Shown: positions 1-12,915, counted from the first letter of the stretch. The stretch is DNA of 64,000 nt from Tsukamurella pseudospumae (GCF_001575205.1 NZ_LSRE01000001.1:310001-374000); one strand, 5' to 3'. Notes: a model not told the origin generated them from the letters alone. Numbers and translations: made by a program.

Positions 1-401
1 CCCCCTCGACGATCGACCTCAAGGACGTCGAGAACGGCGACTTCGGTGTCGCGTGGGGCGGCGTCGCCTCGCTGCAGCTCGGTCTGTCCCTGATCTGGAC
101 CGAGGCCAAGCGCCGCGGTATCGGCCTCGAGCAGGTGCTCGAGTGGATGTCCGCGAACCCCGCCAAGCTGGCCGGCATGACGCGCAAGGGCCGGATCGCC
201 CTGGGCTTCGACGCGGACTTCGCGATCTTCGAGCCCGAGGCCGCGCAGGTCGTGGACGTCCACCACCTGCATCACAAGAACGCCATCTCGCCGTACGACG
301 GCAAGGCTCTCGCCGGCGTCGTGAAGGACACGTGGCTGCGCGGACAGAAGGTCGACTTCGAGACCCCGCACGGCAACCTGATCCGGCGCGGCGAGGCCTA
401 G
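1..401 (+). CDS. allB: Allantoinase, C-terminal part (gene starts before the window)
   Basis: The open frame runs from the window edge (codons in frame from base 3) to TAG at 399-401. The roughly 132 visible residues match the end of allantoinase, the metal-dependent amidohydrolase that opens the hydantoin ring of allantoin to allantoate in purine degradation. Seen directly: a GDFGVAWGG stretch followed by SLQLGLSLIWTEA, then KGRIALGFDADFAIFEPEA, the usual C-terminal strand of cyclic amidohydrolases, and an HHLHHKN segment. The metal-binding residues lie upstream of the window. It is convergent with hisB, 55 bases apart. A related dihydropyrimidinase or hydantoinase is less likely because the LHHKNAISPY pattern is allantoinase-like. 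Confidence 0.85.
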   Translation, partial: PSTIDLKDVENGDFGVAWGGVASLQLGLSLIWTEAKRRGIGLEQVLEWMSANPAKLAGMTRKGRIALGFDADFAIFEPEAAQVVDVHHLHHKNAISPYDGKALAGVVKDTWLRGQKVDFETPHGNLIRRGEA

Positions 402-456
402 TAGGCCGACGCGTCCCGGGGCCGGCGGCGCACCGTCTGCCCCCGGGAACGTGGGG

Positions 457-3538
<3,082 letters not shown>

Positions 3539-3659
3539 GACACCATTCTATGGGTCCCGCGCCAGCCCGTTTCCGCCCAGGGCGTCGGGCGCTGCGGCGC
3601 CCGTCACAGCCGGGACCGACGGTCCGCGCACCACCTGACTGTCCGGTAAGTTGTCGGCC

Positions 3660-4373
3660 ATGGCTGAGAGCAACCACGGCGACCAGGGACTGCTGTACTG
3701 GCTGGTCAAGCACGTCTCGGTGGGACCGACGATCCGCGTGATCAACCGGCCCGTCGTCGAAGGGCTCGAGAACATCCCCGTCGACGGTCCGGCTCTGCTG
3801 GCCGGAAATCACCTGTCGATCGCGGACTGGCTGTTCGTGCCCCTGGTGGTGCCGCGCCGCATCTCCTACCTCGCCAAGAGCGACTACTTCACCGCGCCCG
3901 GCATCTCCGGGAAGCTACAGAAGTTCTTCTACACGCAGACCGGGCAGGTGCCGATCGACCGCACCGGCGGCGACGCGGCGACGGCGGCGCTGAACACCGC
4001 GAAGAAGCTGCTCGCCGAGGGGCGCCTCGTCGGGATGTACCCCGAGGGCACGCGGTCCCCCGACGGCCGGCTCTACCGCGGCCGCACCGGCCTCGTGCGG
4101 ATCGCGTTCGAAGCGAACGTGCCGATCATCCCCGTCGGCGTCGTCGGCACCGACAAGGTCTCCCCGCCCGGCCCCTTCAGCTGGCACGCGGAGCGCGTGC
4201 AGGTGAAGATCGCCAAGCCGATCGAGCCGATCGAGTACGACATCCCGTCGGATCCGGACGAGCGGCACGCGCTCGAGCGGTCCGTGACGGACCGGCTGAT
4301 GCAGGAGATCCAGGCGCTGACGGGTCAGGAGTACGTCGATGAGTACGCCAAGAAGTGGCGCCCGCAGTCCTGA
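3660..4373 (+). CDS. plsC: 1-acylglycerol-3-phosphate acyltransferase family protein
   Basis: A 237-residue PlsC-family acyltransferase, which transfers an acyl chain to a lysophosphatidate-like acceptor at the membrane. The catalytic HX4D motif is NHLSIADW (His at about residue 51) and motif III is PEGTRSPDG near residue 128. FYTQTGQVPIDRTGG supplies the acceptor-binding arginine region. ATG at 3660 is chosen; a TTG three codons upstream is also in frame. The 3' end overlaps the next gene by 35 bases. Mycobacteriales carry several paralogues, so the exact acceptor (lysophosphatidate or another lysolipid) cannot be told. Confidence 0.88.
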   Translation: MAESNHGDQGLLYWLVKHVSVGPTIRVINRPVVEGLENIPVDGPALLAGNHLSIADWLFVPLVVPRRISYLAKSDYFTAPGISGKLQKFFYTQTGQVPIDRTGGDAATAALNTAKKLLAEGRLVGMYPEGTRSPDGRLYRGRTGLVRIAFEANVPIIPVGVVGTDKVSPPGPFSWHAERVQVKIAKPIEPIEYDIPSDPDERHALERSVTDRLMQEIQALTGQEYVDEYAKKWRPQS

Positions 4374-4800
4374 CCCCGCGCAGCGCGCCCGCGATCTCGC
4401 GGTACTGCGCCGCGTACGGGACCGGATCGACCGGGAGTTCGCGCAGCCGCTGAACGTTGAGGAGCTCGCGCGGGGCGCGCACCTGTCCGCCGGGCACCTC
4501 AGCCGCGAGTTCCGCCGCGTCTACGGCGAATCGCCGTACTCGTACCTGATGACCCGCCGGATCGAGCGGGCGATGATGCTGCTCCGCCGGGGCGACATGT
4601 CCGTCACCGACGCGTGTTTCGAGGTCGGCAGCTCATCGCTAGGCACCTTCAGCACCCGGTTCACCGAGTTGGTCGGCGTGCCGCCGAGCGTGTACAAGCG
4701 CGACCACAGCGCGGCCGCGGAGGGCATCCCCGCCTGCCTCGCGCGGCAGGTGATGAGACCGGTCAGGAATCGAGAAGCGCCGCCCGCCGCGCCGCAATAG
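4339..4800 (+). CDS. AraC-family transcriptional regulator (short form)
   Basis: A 153-residue protein consisting mostly of an AraC/XylS DNA-binding domain with two helix-turn-helix units. The first spans roughly residues 38-62 (LNVEELARGAHLSAGHLSRE) and the second includes MSVTDACFEVG with a downstream TRFTELVGVPPSVYKR. No N-terminal ligand-binding domain is present. It overlaps the acyltransferase by 35 bases and is followed after 10 bases by a VOC protein. This short-AraC plus glyoxalase-fold pair is a recurrent actinobacterial arrangement, so the VOC protein may be its ligand sensor or target gene; that is inference. Confidence 0.88.
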   Translation: MSTPRSGARSPDPAQRARDLAVLRRVRDRIDREFAQPLNVEELARGAHLSAGHLSREFRRVYGESPYSYLMTRRIERAMMLLRRGDMSVTDACFEVGSSSLGTFSTRFTELVGVPPSVYKRDHSAAAEGIPACLARQVMRPVRNREAPPAAPQ

Positions 4801-4810
4801 CCTGTGGGGC

Positions 4811-5218
<408 letters not shown>

Positions 5219-5294
5219 CGAGACCGCGTATGCAGTGCTTCCCCAACGGGGTTTCGCGTCCCAGGACCGCGCATGCTGGCAGCGGAGAGGGCAG

Positions 5295-5525
5295 GTGCAT
5301 GCCGAAAGGGCATGCACACGGTGCATACCCACGAAATTACAGGTCAGATGGCCTTTCGAAGAGGAGGGGTATGCGGGAAACGCATACCCCTCCTCCGACC
5401 AGTGGCGTAGAGCGCTTCGCGGCCGCTATGTGAACTGAGCGGGGGTATGCACCTCATGCATATCCCCGCCTCCGAAAAACGTCCCTGAGCTGGGAAAACA
5501 ATGGGTATGCGTGGCGCGCATAGCC
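5295..5525. repeat. Cluster of four related hairpins in a non-coding gap
   Basis: The 342-base gap 5219-5560, between two convergent genes, holds no convincing gene but contains four inverted repeats, all with five-base loops. Hairpin 1: arms 5295-5303 and 5309-5317, perfect 9 bp. Hairpin 2: arms 5361-5375 and 5381-5395, perfect 15 bp. Hairpin 3: arms 5439-5451 and 5457-5469, 13 bp with one G-T pair. Hairpin 4: arms 5503-5511 and 5517-5525, 9 bp with one mismatch. Hairpins 2-4 share the core GTATGCR-N5-YGCATA; hairpin 1 is a diverged relative (GCATGCC-N5-GGCATGC). Centres are about 72, 76 and 60 bases apart. This looks like a REP/BIME-type palindromic array or a multi-site operator; it could also serve as a two-way terminator. 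Confidence 0.75.
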
Positions 5526-5560
5526 TTTCCGAACGACACGTGCGCCCCGCGCGGCCGGCG

Positions 5561-6610
5561 CTAACCGAGCGTCGCGGTGTCGATCACGAAGCGGTACCGC
5601 ACGTCCGAGGCGATCACACGCTCGTAGGCCTCATTGATCTGATCCGCGGAGATCAGCTCGATCTCGGAGCCGATGCCGTGCTCGGCGCAGAAATCGAGCA
5701 TCTCCTGGGTCTGCGCGATGCCGCCGATCATCGAACCGGCGAAGCTGCGGCGGTTGCGGGTCAGGTCGAAGACGTTGACCGGGACCGGGTTCTCGGGCAG
5801 GCCGACCTCGACCAGGGTGCCGTCCACAGCCAGCATGCCGAAGTACTGGTGCATGTCGAGGTTCGCCGACACCGTGTTGATGATGACGTCGAACGTGTTG
5901 CGCAGCACCTTGAAGGTGTCCGGATCGGACGTCGCGTAGTAGTGCGCGGCGCCGAGGCGGAGCCCGTCCTCCATCTTCTTCAGCGACTGGCTGAGCACCG
6001 TGACCTCGGCGCCCATCGCGGCGGCGAGCTTGACGCCCATGTGCCCGAGGCCGCCCAGACCGATGATCGCGACCTTGGTGCCCGGCCCCACTTTCCAGTG
6101 CCGCAGCGGGCTGAACAAGGTGATCCCCGCGCAGAGCAGCGGAGCCGCCGCGGCGTAGTCGATGCTCTCCGGGACGCGCAGCACGTAGTTCTCGTCGACG
6201 ACGATGCCCGTCGAGTAGCCGCCCTGCGTGGGCTGCCCGTCCCGGCCCTTGGCGTTGTACGTGCCGACCATGCCGCGCTCGCAGTACTGCTCCTCGCCGC
6301 GCAGGCACGCCGCGCACTCGCGGCAGGAGTCGACGAAACAGCCGACGCCCACGCGGTCGCCGACGGCGAACTTCGTGACCTCGGAACCGACCGCGGTGAC
6401 CTCACCGGCGATCTCGTGTCCCGGCACCACGGGGTACCGCGCCGGCCCCCACTCGCTGCGCACGGTGTGGATGTCGCTGTGACAGATGCCCGCGTAGCGC
6501 ACGGCGATCTGGACGTCGTGCGGGCCGGGATCGCGCCGCTCGACGGTCATCGGCTCCAGCGGTTCGGTGGCGGACACGGCCCCATATGCGTTGACGATCA
6601 TGGGTCCCAT
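5561..6610 (-). CDS. Zinc-dependent NAD(P) alcohol dehydrogenase (AdhC/CAD type)
   Basis: A 349-residue medium-chain dehydrogenase. The catalytic zinc site is GICHSDIH with GHEIAGEV; the structural zinc lobe has four cysteines in [16 protein letters not shown]; and the nucleotide-binding Rossmann motif is GLGGLGHMG. The pattern matches the cinnamyl-alcohol-dehydrogenase-like branch that includes mycobacterial AdhC, reducing aldehydes with NADPH or NADH. The start at 6610 is favoured by GGAGAG six bases upstream; an in-frame ATG at 6601 is possible. It is transcribed towards the hairpin cluster. Physiological substrate is not evident. Confidence 0.9.
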   Translation of the reverse strand: MGPMIVNAYGAVSATEPLEPMTVERRDPGPHDVQIAVRYAGICHSDIHTVRSEWGPARYPVVPGHEIAGEVTAVGSEVTKFAVGDRVGVGCFVDSCRECAACLRGEEQYCERGMVGTYNAKGRDGQPTQGGYSTGIVVDENYVLRVPESIDYAAAAPLLCAGITLFSPLRHWKVGPGTKVAIIGLGGLGHMGVKLAAAMGAEVTVLSQSLKKMEDGLRLGAAHYYATSDPDTFKVLRNTFDVIINTVSANLDMHQYFGMLAVDGTLVEVGLPENPVPVNVFDLTRNRRSFAGSMIGGIAQTQEMLDFCAEHGIGSEIELISADQINEAYERVIASDVRYRFVIDTATLG

Positions 6611-6649
6611 TGTGCGCTCTCCGAAGTACCGCCCGCCTCGTGACCCTCG

Positions 6650-7513
6650 CTACATGTCCAGCCCCAGGTCGAGAGCCCTCACCGAGTGCGTGAGGGCACC
6701 GACGGCGAGGTAGTCGACGCCGGTGCGCGCGTAGTCCCGCGCCACGTCGAGGTGCAGCCCACCGGACGACTCGAGCTTGGTCCGCGGGGCCGTCTTGTTC
6801 CGGCGCTGCACCGCGGACTGCGTCATCCACAGCGGCATGTTGTCCAGCAGAACGAGATCGACGCCGAGCGCGAAGGCCTCGTCGAGCTGCTCGAGCGAGT
6901 CGACCTCGACCTCGAGCGGCACCCCCGGTGCACGACGACGCACCGCCTCCACCGCCGCCGTCACCGAACCGGCCGCGACCACGTGGTTGTCCTTGATGAG
7001 TGCGGCGTCGCCGAGCCCCATCCGGTGGTTGACTCCCCCGCCGGCGCGGACCGCGTACTTCTGCAGCGCGCGCAGGCCCGGCAGCGTCTTGCGGCTGTCG
7101 CGGATCTTCGTCTCCGTGCCGTCGACCTCCTCGACCCAGGCCGCGGTCGCCGTCGCGATGCCCGACAGATGCGTCAGCACGTTGAGCATCGTGCGCTCGG
7201 CGGTGAGCAGGGCGCGGGTCGGTGCCTCGATCGCCATCGCGACGTCGCCGGGCGCGATGACGGTGCCGTCGGCGATCTTCGCGGGCACCCGGTAGTTGCC
7301 GGGGCCGACCACCTCGTCGAGCACCCATTCCGCGACGGGCACGCCGGCCAGCACCCCGTGCTCCCGGCTGATCACCTTCGCGAGGGTGGTGGCACCGTCG
7401 GGCACCGTGGCCTCGCTGGTCACGTCCGGGCCGTACCGGAGGTCCTCGTCGAGCGCCGTGCGGATGAGCCGCACCACCTCGGCGCGGTCGGGCTCGAGCG
7501 TCAGTTCCGTCAT
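6650..7513 (-). CDS. nadC: Nicotinate-nucleotide pyrophosphorylase (quinolinate phosphoribosyltransferase)
   Basis: A 287-residue QPRTase that joins quinolinate and PRPP to give nicotinate mononucleotide, CO2 and pyrophosphate, the third step of de novo NAD synthesis. Seen: DSRKTLPGLRALQKYAV, GGGVNHRMGLGDAALIKDNH, LEVEVDSLEQ and ESSGGLHLD, the conserved substrate-pocket motifs. The frame stays open far upstream, but ATG at 7513 overlaps the nadB stop (ATGA) and gives the normal length. Last gene of nadA-nadB-nadC. Confidence 0.96.
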   Translation of the reverse strand: MTELTLEPDRAEVVRLIRTALDEDLRYGPDVTSEATVPDGATTLAKVISREHGVLAGVPVAEWVLDEVVGPGNYRVPAKIADGTVIAPGDVAMAIEAPTRALLTAERTMLNVLTHLSGIATATAAWVEEVDGTETKIRDSRKTLPGLRALQKYAVRAGGGVNHRMGLGDAALIKDNHVVAAGSVTAAVEAVRRRAPGVPLEVEVDSLEQLDEAFALGVDLVLLDNMPLWMTQSAVQRRNKTAPRTKLESSGGLHLDVARDYARTGVDYLAVGALTHSVRALDLGLDM

Positions 7514-8997
7514 CGGGTCGCCTCCAGCGCCTCGGTCGTGGTCTCCTGGCGGGCCAGCGCCTGCGCCGCCATCAGTCGTGCGACGGTGGCGAGCACGCCG
7601 TCCTCGTGATCGCGCGGGGTGGCCGCGGGCACGTCGACGACGAACCCCGGGTCGGCGAGCAGCGCGCCGAGCTCCTCCAGGCCGTCGACGGTGCGCCGGA
7701 CCCCGCAGAAGCGCGTCATGGCGTCCTGGAGCTCGGGGCGCTCCGCGCGCGCGGTCGACGGCGAGATCGGGCGCACGGCACCGTCGGGCAGCGCGGGGGC
7801 GACCTGCGCCGCGGACGCGACCCGCAGGCCCATGACCAGTGCCTCGAGCAGGCTGTTGGAGGCCAGGCGGTTCGCGCCGTGCAGGCCGGTGTGCGCGACC
7901 TCGCCGGCCGCGTACAGGCCCGGCGCGGTCGTCGCGCCGTGGAGATCGGTGACCACGCCGCCGCACAGGTAGTGCGCGCCGGGGACGACGGGGACGAGGT
8001 CCGTCTGCGGGTCCAGGCCTGCGGCCCGGACGGCTTCCGTCACCGTCGGGAAACGTTGCGCGACATCGGGGATCATCGTGGCGTCGAGGTACACGCACGG
8101 CGCGCCGGTGCGTTCCATCGCGTCGGTGACGGCGCGGGCCACGACGTCGCGCGGCGCGAGGTCGCCCATCGGATGCACGCCGGCCATGACCGCATCGCCG
8201 TTCGCGTCCTGCAGGTGCGCGCCCTCGCCGCGGACGGCCTCCGAGATCAGCGGTCGCCGACCGCGCGCGCCCGGCGTGTACAGCATCGTCGGATGGAACT
8301 GGACGTACTCCAGCTCGCGGACGTCCGCGCCGACGGCGGCCGCGAGCGCGATGCCGTCGCCCGTCGCACCGAGCGGATTCGTCGTGCTGGCGAACAGGTG
8401 CCCCGCGCCGCCCGTGGCGAGGAGCACCGTCCGGCCGAAGACGTCACCGTCGGGCGTGCGCACGCCGACGATCCGGTCGCCGTTCGCGAGCAGGGCGTAC
8501 GCCTGGCCGGGCCGCGCGGTCAGCGTCGTGCGGGTCTTCGCGGCCGCGGTCAGGGCGCGCTGGACCTCCGCACCGGTGGCGTCGCCCCCGGCATGGATGA
8601 TGCGGGACAGGCAGTGCCCACCCTCGCGGGTTCGCTTGAGCGTGCCATCGGGGCGGCGGTCGAACTGCGCACCCCAGGAGATGAGCCGGTCCACCGCTGC
8701 CGGACCGTCGGCCAGGATCGACCGGGCCGCTTCGACGTCCACGAGCGGGCCGCCCGCCGCGACGGTGTCCGCGACGTGCCGCTCGACGGAGTCCTCCGGG
8801 TCGTTCACGTCGACGACCGCGATGCCTCCCTGCGCGTACGCCGTCGAGGTCGACGGTGCGCCGCCCACCGAGGGCTTGAACAGCACCGTCACCGTCAGGC
8901 CCGCATCGGCCGCCGCGATCGCGGCGGTGAGCCCCGCAACGCCCGCGCCGACGACGAGCAGGTCGGCAGCTTCGGGCCGCTCGGCCCCGGTCGTCAT
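7510..8997 (-). CDS. nadB: L-aspartate oxidase
   Basis: A 495-residue flavoprotein that oxidises L-aspartate to iminoaspartate, the first step towards NAD. The FAD Rossmann motif is [19 protein letters not shown] at the N-terminus. [14 protein letters not shown], the HPTMLY region and [19 protein letters not shown] are conserved in the succinate dehydrogenase/aspartate oxidase family. ATG at 8997 overlaps the nadA stop and is preferred over the longer open frame. Downstream it overlaps nadC by four bases. Confidence 0.96.
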   Translation of the reverse strand: MTTGAERPEAADLLVVGAGVAGLTAAIAAADAGLTVTVLFKPSVGGAPSTSTAYAQGGIAVVDVNDPEDSVERHVADTVAAGGPLVDVEAARSILADGPAAVDRLISWGAQFDRRPDGTLKRTREGGHCLSRIIHAGGDATGAEVQRALTAAAKTRTTLTARPGQAYALLANGDRIVGVRTPDGDVFGRTVLLATGGAGHLFASTTNPLGATGDGIALAAAVGADVRELEYVQFHPTMLYTPGARGRRPLISEAVRGEGAHLQDANGDAVMAGVHPMGDLAPRDVVARAVTDAMERTGAPCVYLDATMIPDVAQRFPTVTEAVRAAGLDPQTDLVPVVPGAHYLCGGVVTDLHGATTAPGLYAAGEVAHTGLHGANRLASNSLLEALVMGLRVASAAQVAPALPDGAVRPISPSTARAERPELQDAMTRFCGVRRTVDGLEELGALLADPGFVVDVPAATPRDHEDGVLATVARLMAAQALARQETTTEALEATR

Positions 8998-10046
8998 TCC
9001 CCGCCGCCGGGCTGCCCGATGCCGATCATGCGGGTCACGGCCTTGCGGCCGGCGTCGGCCATCGCGGCGTCCACGAACACCTCGTCCTTGCCCTCGACCA
9101 GGCACCGCAGAAGCGCGGCCGGCGTGATCATCTTCATGTACTTGCACGACGCGCGGTCGTTGACGGCGCGGAAGTCCACCCCGGGCGCCGCCATGCGCAG
9201 TTGGTGCAGCATGCCGACCTCGGTGGCCACGAGGACCTCCTTCTTGCCGGTGGCGCGCGCCTCGTCGAGCATGCCGCCGGTCGAGAGGATCTTGACCCGG
9301 TCGTCGGGGACGGCGCCCTCGCCGGCCAGGTACAGCGCGGAGGTGGCGCAACCGCACTCCGGGTGCACGTAGAGGTCGGCATCCGGGTGGGCCTTGGCCT
9401 GCGCGGCGAGCTCGTCGCCGTTGATGCCCGCGTGCACATGGCACTCGCCCGCCCAGATGTGCATGTTCTGCCGGCCCGTGACGCGCTTGACGTGCGCGCC
9501 GAGGAACTGATCCGGCAGGAACAGGATCTCGGTGTCCTCGGGGATCGACTGCACCACCTCGACCGCGTTCGACGACGTGCAGCAGATGTCGGTGAGCGCC
9601 TTCACCTCGGCGGTGGTGTTGACGTAGGAGACGACGACGGCACCCGGGTGCTCGTCCTTCCACTCCTGCAGTTCGACGGCCTTGATCGAGTCGGCGAGCG
9701 AGCAGCCGGCGCGCTGGTCCGGGATGAGGACCGTCTTCTCCGGGCTGAGGATCTTCGCCGTCTCCGCCATGAAGTGGACGCCGCAGAAGACGATCGTCGA
9801 GGTCGAGACGTCGGCGGCGATGCGCGAGAGCGCGAGCGAGTCCCCGACGAAGTCGGCGACGTCCTGAATGGCGGGCAGCTCGTAGTTGTGCGCGAGGATC
9901 GTGGCATCGCGGAGCTTCGCGAGTCGCTTGACCTCGGCGGCCCACTCCCGGTCGCCGTCGACGCCGGTGTACATGCCACCGCCCTCGACGATCCGGTCGT
10001 AGAGGGGCGAGCTGAATGCGGTGGCGGCGGACGTGGCTGTGGTCAT
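8994..10046 (-). CDS. nadA: Quinolinate synthase
   Basis: A 350-residue NadA that condenses iminoaspartate with dihydroxyacetone phosphate to quinolinate using a [4Fe-4S] cluster in the cytoplasm. Three candidate cluster cysteines are visible: in [10 protein letters not shown], in HPECGCATS and in [28 protein letters not shown] is a typical substrate-binding stretch. First gene of the nadABC operon, divergent from the Nudix-family regulator, with only 49 bases between the start codons and an operator-like palindrome there. Confidence 0.96.
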   Translation of the reverse strand: MTTATSAATAFSSPLYDRIVEGGGMYTGVDGDREWAAEVKRLAKLRDATILAHNYELPAIQDVADFVGDSLALSRIAADVSTSTIVFCGVHFMAETAKILSPEKTVLIPDQRAGCSLADSIKAVELQEWKDEHPGAVVVSYVNTTAEVKALTDICCTSSNAVEVVQSIPEDTEILFLPDQFLGAHVKRVTGRQNMHIWAGECHVHAGINGDELAAQAKAHPDADLYVHPECGCATSALYLAGEGAVPDDRVKILSTGGMLDEARATGKKEVLVATEVGMLHQLRMAAPGVDFRAVNDRASCKYMKMITPAALLRCLVEGKDEVFVDAAMADAGRKAVTRMIGIGQPGGGE

Positions 10047-10075
10047 CGCGGCGCCTCCCTTTCTGTCGGACTATT

Positions 10076-10094
10076 TATCGACCTATGATCGATA
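10076..10094. promoter_or_regulatory. NrtR-type operator between nadA and nrtR
   Basis: An AT-rich dyad with arms TATCGA (10076-10081) and TCGATA (10089-10094) around a seven-base spacer, in an otherwise very GC-rich sequence. It lies between the start of nadA and the start of the Nudix regulator, the place where NrtR binds to repress NAD synthesis genes. The assignment rests on position, symmetry and general similarity to known NrtR sites; binding itself is inferred. Confidence 0.7.
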
Positions 10095-10095
10095 T

Positions 10096-10821
10096 ATGGC
10101 CGATGCTAGCACCGCTCCCCCGCACCGGGTCGCGCACGAGGTCCTCTCCGCTGTGTTCCGGGTCACTCCCTCGTCGGGGCCGGCGGGACCATCGGGCGTC
10201 CTCGAGGTCCTGCTGTGGCAGCGCGCGATGGCCCCGGACCAGGGCGCCTGGTCGCTCCCCGGCGGCCTGCTCGATCCGCGCGAGGACCTCCCCACGAGCG
10301 CGCGCCGGCTGCTCGCGGAGAAGGTCGACCTCACCGAGGTCGCCCACCTCGAGCAGTTCGCCGAGTTCTCCGACCCCCATCGCGTGCCCGCGAACGAGGA
10401 CGCCGATCGCACCCTGGCGTCCACCTTCCTCGGCCTCGTCCGGTCCGGCACCGACCCACGACTGCCCGACGACACCACCTGGCACCCCGTCGAGGCCCTC
10501 CCCACGATGGCCTTCGACCACGCCGCGATGGTGCACCGCGCCCGCGCGCGCCTCGCGGCGCGCCTGTCGTACTCGAACATCGGCTTCGCACTGGCGCCGC
10601 GCGCGTTCCCGGTCTCGCAGCTCCGCGATGTGTACGTCGCCGTGCTCGGCTACCCCGTGGACGCGACGAACCTGCTGCGCATCCTCTCGCGACGCTCGGT
10701 GATCACGGCGACCGGCGAGACGGGGCAGGCCACGCGCGGGCGCCCGCCCGCGCTGTACCGGTTCACCGATTCCTACCTGCGCATCACCGACGAGTTCGCG
10801 ACGCTGCGCCCGCCGGGCTGA
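10096..10821 (+). CDS. nrtR: NrtR-type Nudix transcriptional regulator of NAD synthesis
   Basis: A 241-residue protein with an N-terminal Nudix-fold domain (about 1-150) and a C-terminal winged helix (about 160-235; LLRILSRRSVITATGETGQ, RGRPPALYRFTD). The Nudix box is degenerate: SLPGGLLDPREDLPTSARRL lacks the full REXXEE catalytic pattern, as in NrtR, which senses ADP-ribose rather than hydrolysing it. In the family, NrtR represses nadABC and ADP-ribose binding releases it. ATG at 10096 is chosen because it follows the operator directly; the open frame extends 25 codons upstream through the operator and into nadA. Confidence 0.88.
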   Translation: MADASTAPPHRVAHEVLSAVFRVTPSSGPAGPSGVLEVLLWQRAMAPDQGAWSLPGGLLDPREDLPTSARRLLAEKVDLTEVAHLEQFAEFSDPHRVPANEDADRTLASTFLGLVRSGTDPRLPDDTTWHPVEALPTMAFDHAAMVHRARARLAARLSYSNIGFALAPRAFPVSQLRDVYVAVLGYPVDATNLLRILSRRSVITATGETGQATRGRPPALYRFTDSYLRITDEFATLRPPG

Positions 10822-10823
10822 CG

Positions 10824-10839
10824 GCACCCTGCCGGGTGC
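10824..10839. terminator. Short hairpin between convergent nrtR and desaturase genes
   Basis: GCACCC (10824-10829) pairs with GGGTGC (10834-10839) across a TGCC loop, directly after the nrtR stop and 24 bases before the end of the convergent desaturase gene. No T-run follows, as is usual in high-GC actinobacteria, so this is only a plausible terminator. Confidence 0.4.
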
Positions 10840-10863
10840 GGCGCACCGTCGGACCCGCGGAGA

Positions 10864-11814
10864 TCAGGCGGACTTCCGGGCGGCCCGGGCCCGTTCCCGC
10901 TCCACGGCACGGGCGCGACTCTCCTCGAACCGCACCACGTCGGCCTCGAGTTTCTCCAGGTAGCGGCCCAGCTCGTCGCGGTACTGCTCGCCCGCGGCCG
11001 AGACATCGGTCCGGTCGAACAGCCCCCAGATCGTGAAGATGGGTTTGAGCACATCGTCGAGGTGCTGCCGCAGATCGTAGATGCCGTGTTTGACCATGAG
11101 CACGCCGTTGCGGCGGAAGTCCGGCTTGCCCTCGCCGGGCATGACGAAGTTGGTGGTCACCTTGACGATGGACTTCAGCACCTGATCGGGCGCGATGTCG
11201 AGCGCCGCGGCCGTGAGGTTCCGGTAGAAGACCATGTGCAGGTTCTCGTCGGTGGCGATGCGCTTGAGCAGCGCGTCCGCGACCGGCTCGTCGCACACGC
11301 GGGCGGTCTGACGGTGACTGACCCGCGTCGCGAGTTCCTGGATGGTCACGTACACGACCTGGTCGAGGACGCCTCCGTACTGCTCCGGGGCCTCCACCCC
11401 GAGCTCCAGGTGCGTCATCCGGTCACGCTCGAGCTTGACCGGGTCGACGGAGCGGGTCACCAGGAGGTAGTCGCGCATCGCGATGCTGTGCCGGTTCTCC
11501 TCCGCGGTCCAGCGGCCCACCCAGGTGCCCCAGGCACCGTCGAGGGAGAAGTTGTCGGCGATCGTGCGGTGGTACGACGGGAGGTTGTCCTCGGTGAGGA
11601 GGTTGGTGATCATCGCGACGCGTGCGACCTCGGAGAGCGGCGACTGCCCCGGCTCCCAGTCCTCCCCTCCGAGCGCGGCGAAGTTCCGGCCGTCTCCGAA
11701 CGGCACGTAGTCGTGCGGGCTCCACGGCTTCGCCACGCGGAGGTGACGATTGATGTTGTCCTCCACCACGGGCTCGAGTTCGGTCAGCAGTTGCAGGTCG
11801 GTCATCGTCGACAT
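10864..11814 (-). CDS. Acyl-[acyl-carrier-protein] desaturase (DesA family)
   Basis: A 316-residue soluble di-iron desaturase of the stearoyl-ACP desaturase family, which introduces a double bond into acyl-ACP; mycobacterial DesA proteins feed mycolic-acid and membrane-lipid synthesis. The iron-ligand motifs are EENRHS near residue 105 and DENLHMVF near residue 195, with EDNINRHL and TEDNLPSYH supplying further acidic ligands. ATG at 11814 is preceded by GGAGG with a good spacing. DesA1 versus DesA2 cannot be separated from the sequence alone. Confidence 0.9.
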   Translation of the reverse strand: MSTMTDLQLLTELEPVVEDNINRHLRVAKPWSPHDYVPFGDGRNFAALGGEDWEPGQSPLSEVARVAMITNLLTEDNLPSYHRTIADNFSLDGAWGTWVGRWTAEENRHSIAMRDYLLVTRSVDPVKLERDRMTHLELGVEAPEQYGGVLDQVVYVTIQELATRVSHRQTARVCDEPVADALLKRIATDENLHMVFYRNLTAAALDIAPDQVLKSIVKVTTNFVMPGEGKPDFRRNGVLMVKHGIYDLRQHLDDVLKPIFTIWGLFDRTDVSAAGEQYRDELGRYLEKLEADVVRFEESRARAVERERARAARKSA

Positions 11815-11937
11815 GGTCAGCGCCTCCGTCGTTCCGGACGATCCGATGGTAGGACGCCACGGGGCGACGGTGCAGCCGAACTTGCGGTACAAAAACGACG
11901 ACCACCGCCGCTCCGTCACGCGGGCTACCGTGGCCAC

Positions 11938-12915
11938 ATGGGTCACCCGCGCAATGTCGATCTGGTCCTGGAAGGCGGCGGGATCCGCGGCATCGCGCTG
12001 CTCGGCGCCATCACGGAGCTGTCCGCCGCCGGCTACCGGTTCCCGCGGATCGGTGGCACCAGCTGCGGTGCGGTGGTCGGAGCGCTCGTCGCCGCGTACC
12101 AGCGCGCCGGCCGCCCGATCGAGGATCTCGTGGACGCGATGCACGAAGTCGACTACCGGAGGTTCGCGGACGAGTCCCGCGCGCAGCGCGCGTTCGGCCC
12201 GCTCGGCGACGGTGCGGCAGTCCTCCTGCACGACGGGATGCATTCGGGTGACCACCTCCTCGATTGGCTCACGCCCCTCCTCGCCGATGCGGGCGTGCGC
12301 ACCTTCGAGGACCTGCGGATCGTCGACGACCCGGGGTGCGGCCTGGCGGATTACCAGCGCTACTCGCTGGTCGTGAACGTCTCGGACGTCAGTCGGCGGG
12401 TTCTGGTCCGGCTGCCCTGGGACTACGACCAGTACGGCCTACGGGCCGACGAACAATCGGTCGCCGCGGCCGTGCGCGCCTCGATGTCGGTGCCCTTCTA
12501 CTTCCGGCCGGTGCGGGTGAACACCGACCGGGGCGCGGTGACCTGGGTCGACGGCGCACTCCTCTCCGCCTTCCCTGTGCGGATGTTCGACAGGTCCGAC
12601 GGACGCGTCGAGCGCTGGCCCACGTGGGGCATGAAGCTGTCGGCGCGTCCGAGCGTGCACGCACCGGACGCGCCACTCGACGGTCCGCTGCAGCTCGCCG
12701 TCGGGTGTCTGCGCACCGCGCTGGACCAGGACTCGAACCGGTACCGCCTCGCCGACGAGGGGATCACCAACCGCACCGTCTACATCGACACCGGCGCCGT
12801 CGGGAGCCTCGACTTCGATCTCGACACCGCGGCGCGTGAGGGGCTGCTCGACGCCGGACGGCGCGCTGCGCGAGAATTCCTGACGACCCAGACACCCGAG
12901 CCGGGAGCGCCATGA
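11938..12915 (+). CDS. Patatin-like phospholipase
   Basis: A 325-residue patatin-family lipid acyl hydrolase with a Ser-Asp dyad. The oxyanion loop is GGGIRG near residue 14, the nucleophile elbow GXSXG is GTSCG near residue 40, and the catalytic Asp is in DGALLS near residue 205. No signal peptide is apparent, so it is probably cytoplasmic or membrane-associated. It overlaps the next gene, a membrane protein, by four bases (ATGA). The gene is divergent from the desaturase, so the two lipid-related genes share the 123-base promoter region. The substrate is unknown. Confidence 0.88.
   Translation: MGHPRNVDLVLEGGGIRGIALLGAITELSAAGYRFPRIGGTSCGAVVGALVAAYQRAGRPIEDLVDAMHEVDYRRFADESRAQRAFGPLGDGAAVLLHDGMHSGDHLLDWLTPLLADAGVRTFEDLRIVDDPGCGLADYQRYSLVVNVSDVSRRVLVRLPWDYDQYGLRADEQSVAAAVRASMSVPFYFRPVRVNTDRGAVTWVDGALLSAFPVRMFDRSDGRVERWPTWGMKLSARPSVHAPDAPLDGPLQLAVGCLRTALDQDSNRYRLADEGITNRTVYIDTGAVGSLDFDLDTAAREGLLDAGRRAAREFLTTQTPEPGAP

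Noticed and set aside
5295-5525. Possible CRISPR-like array because of the repeated palindromes at 60-76 base spacing.
   Set aside because: Only four units, arms vary in length and sequence, the repeats are not identical, and no cas gene is nearby.
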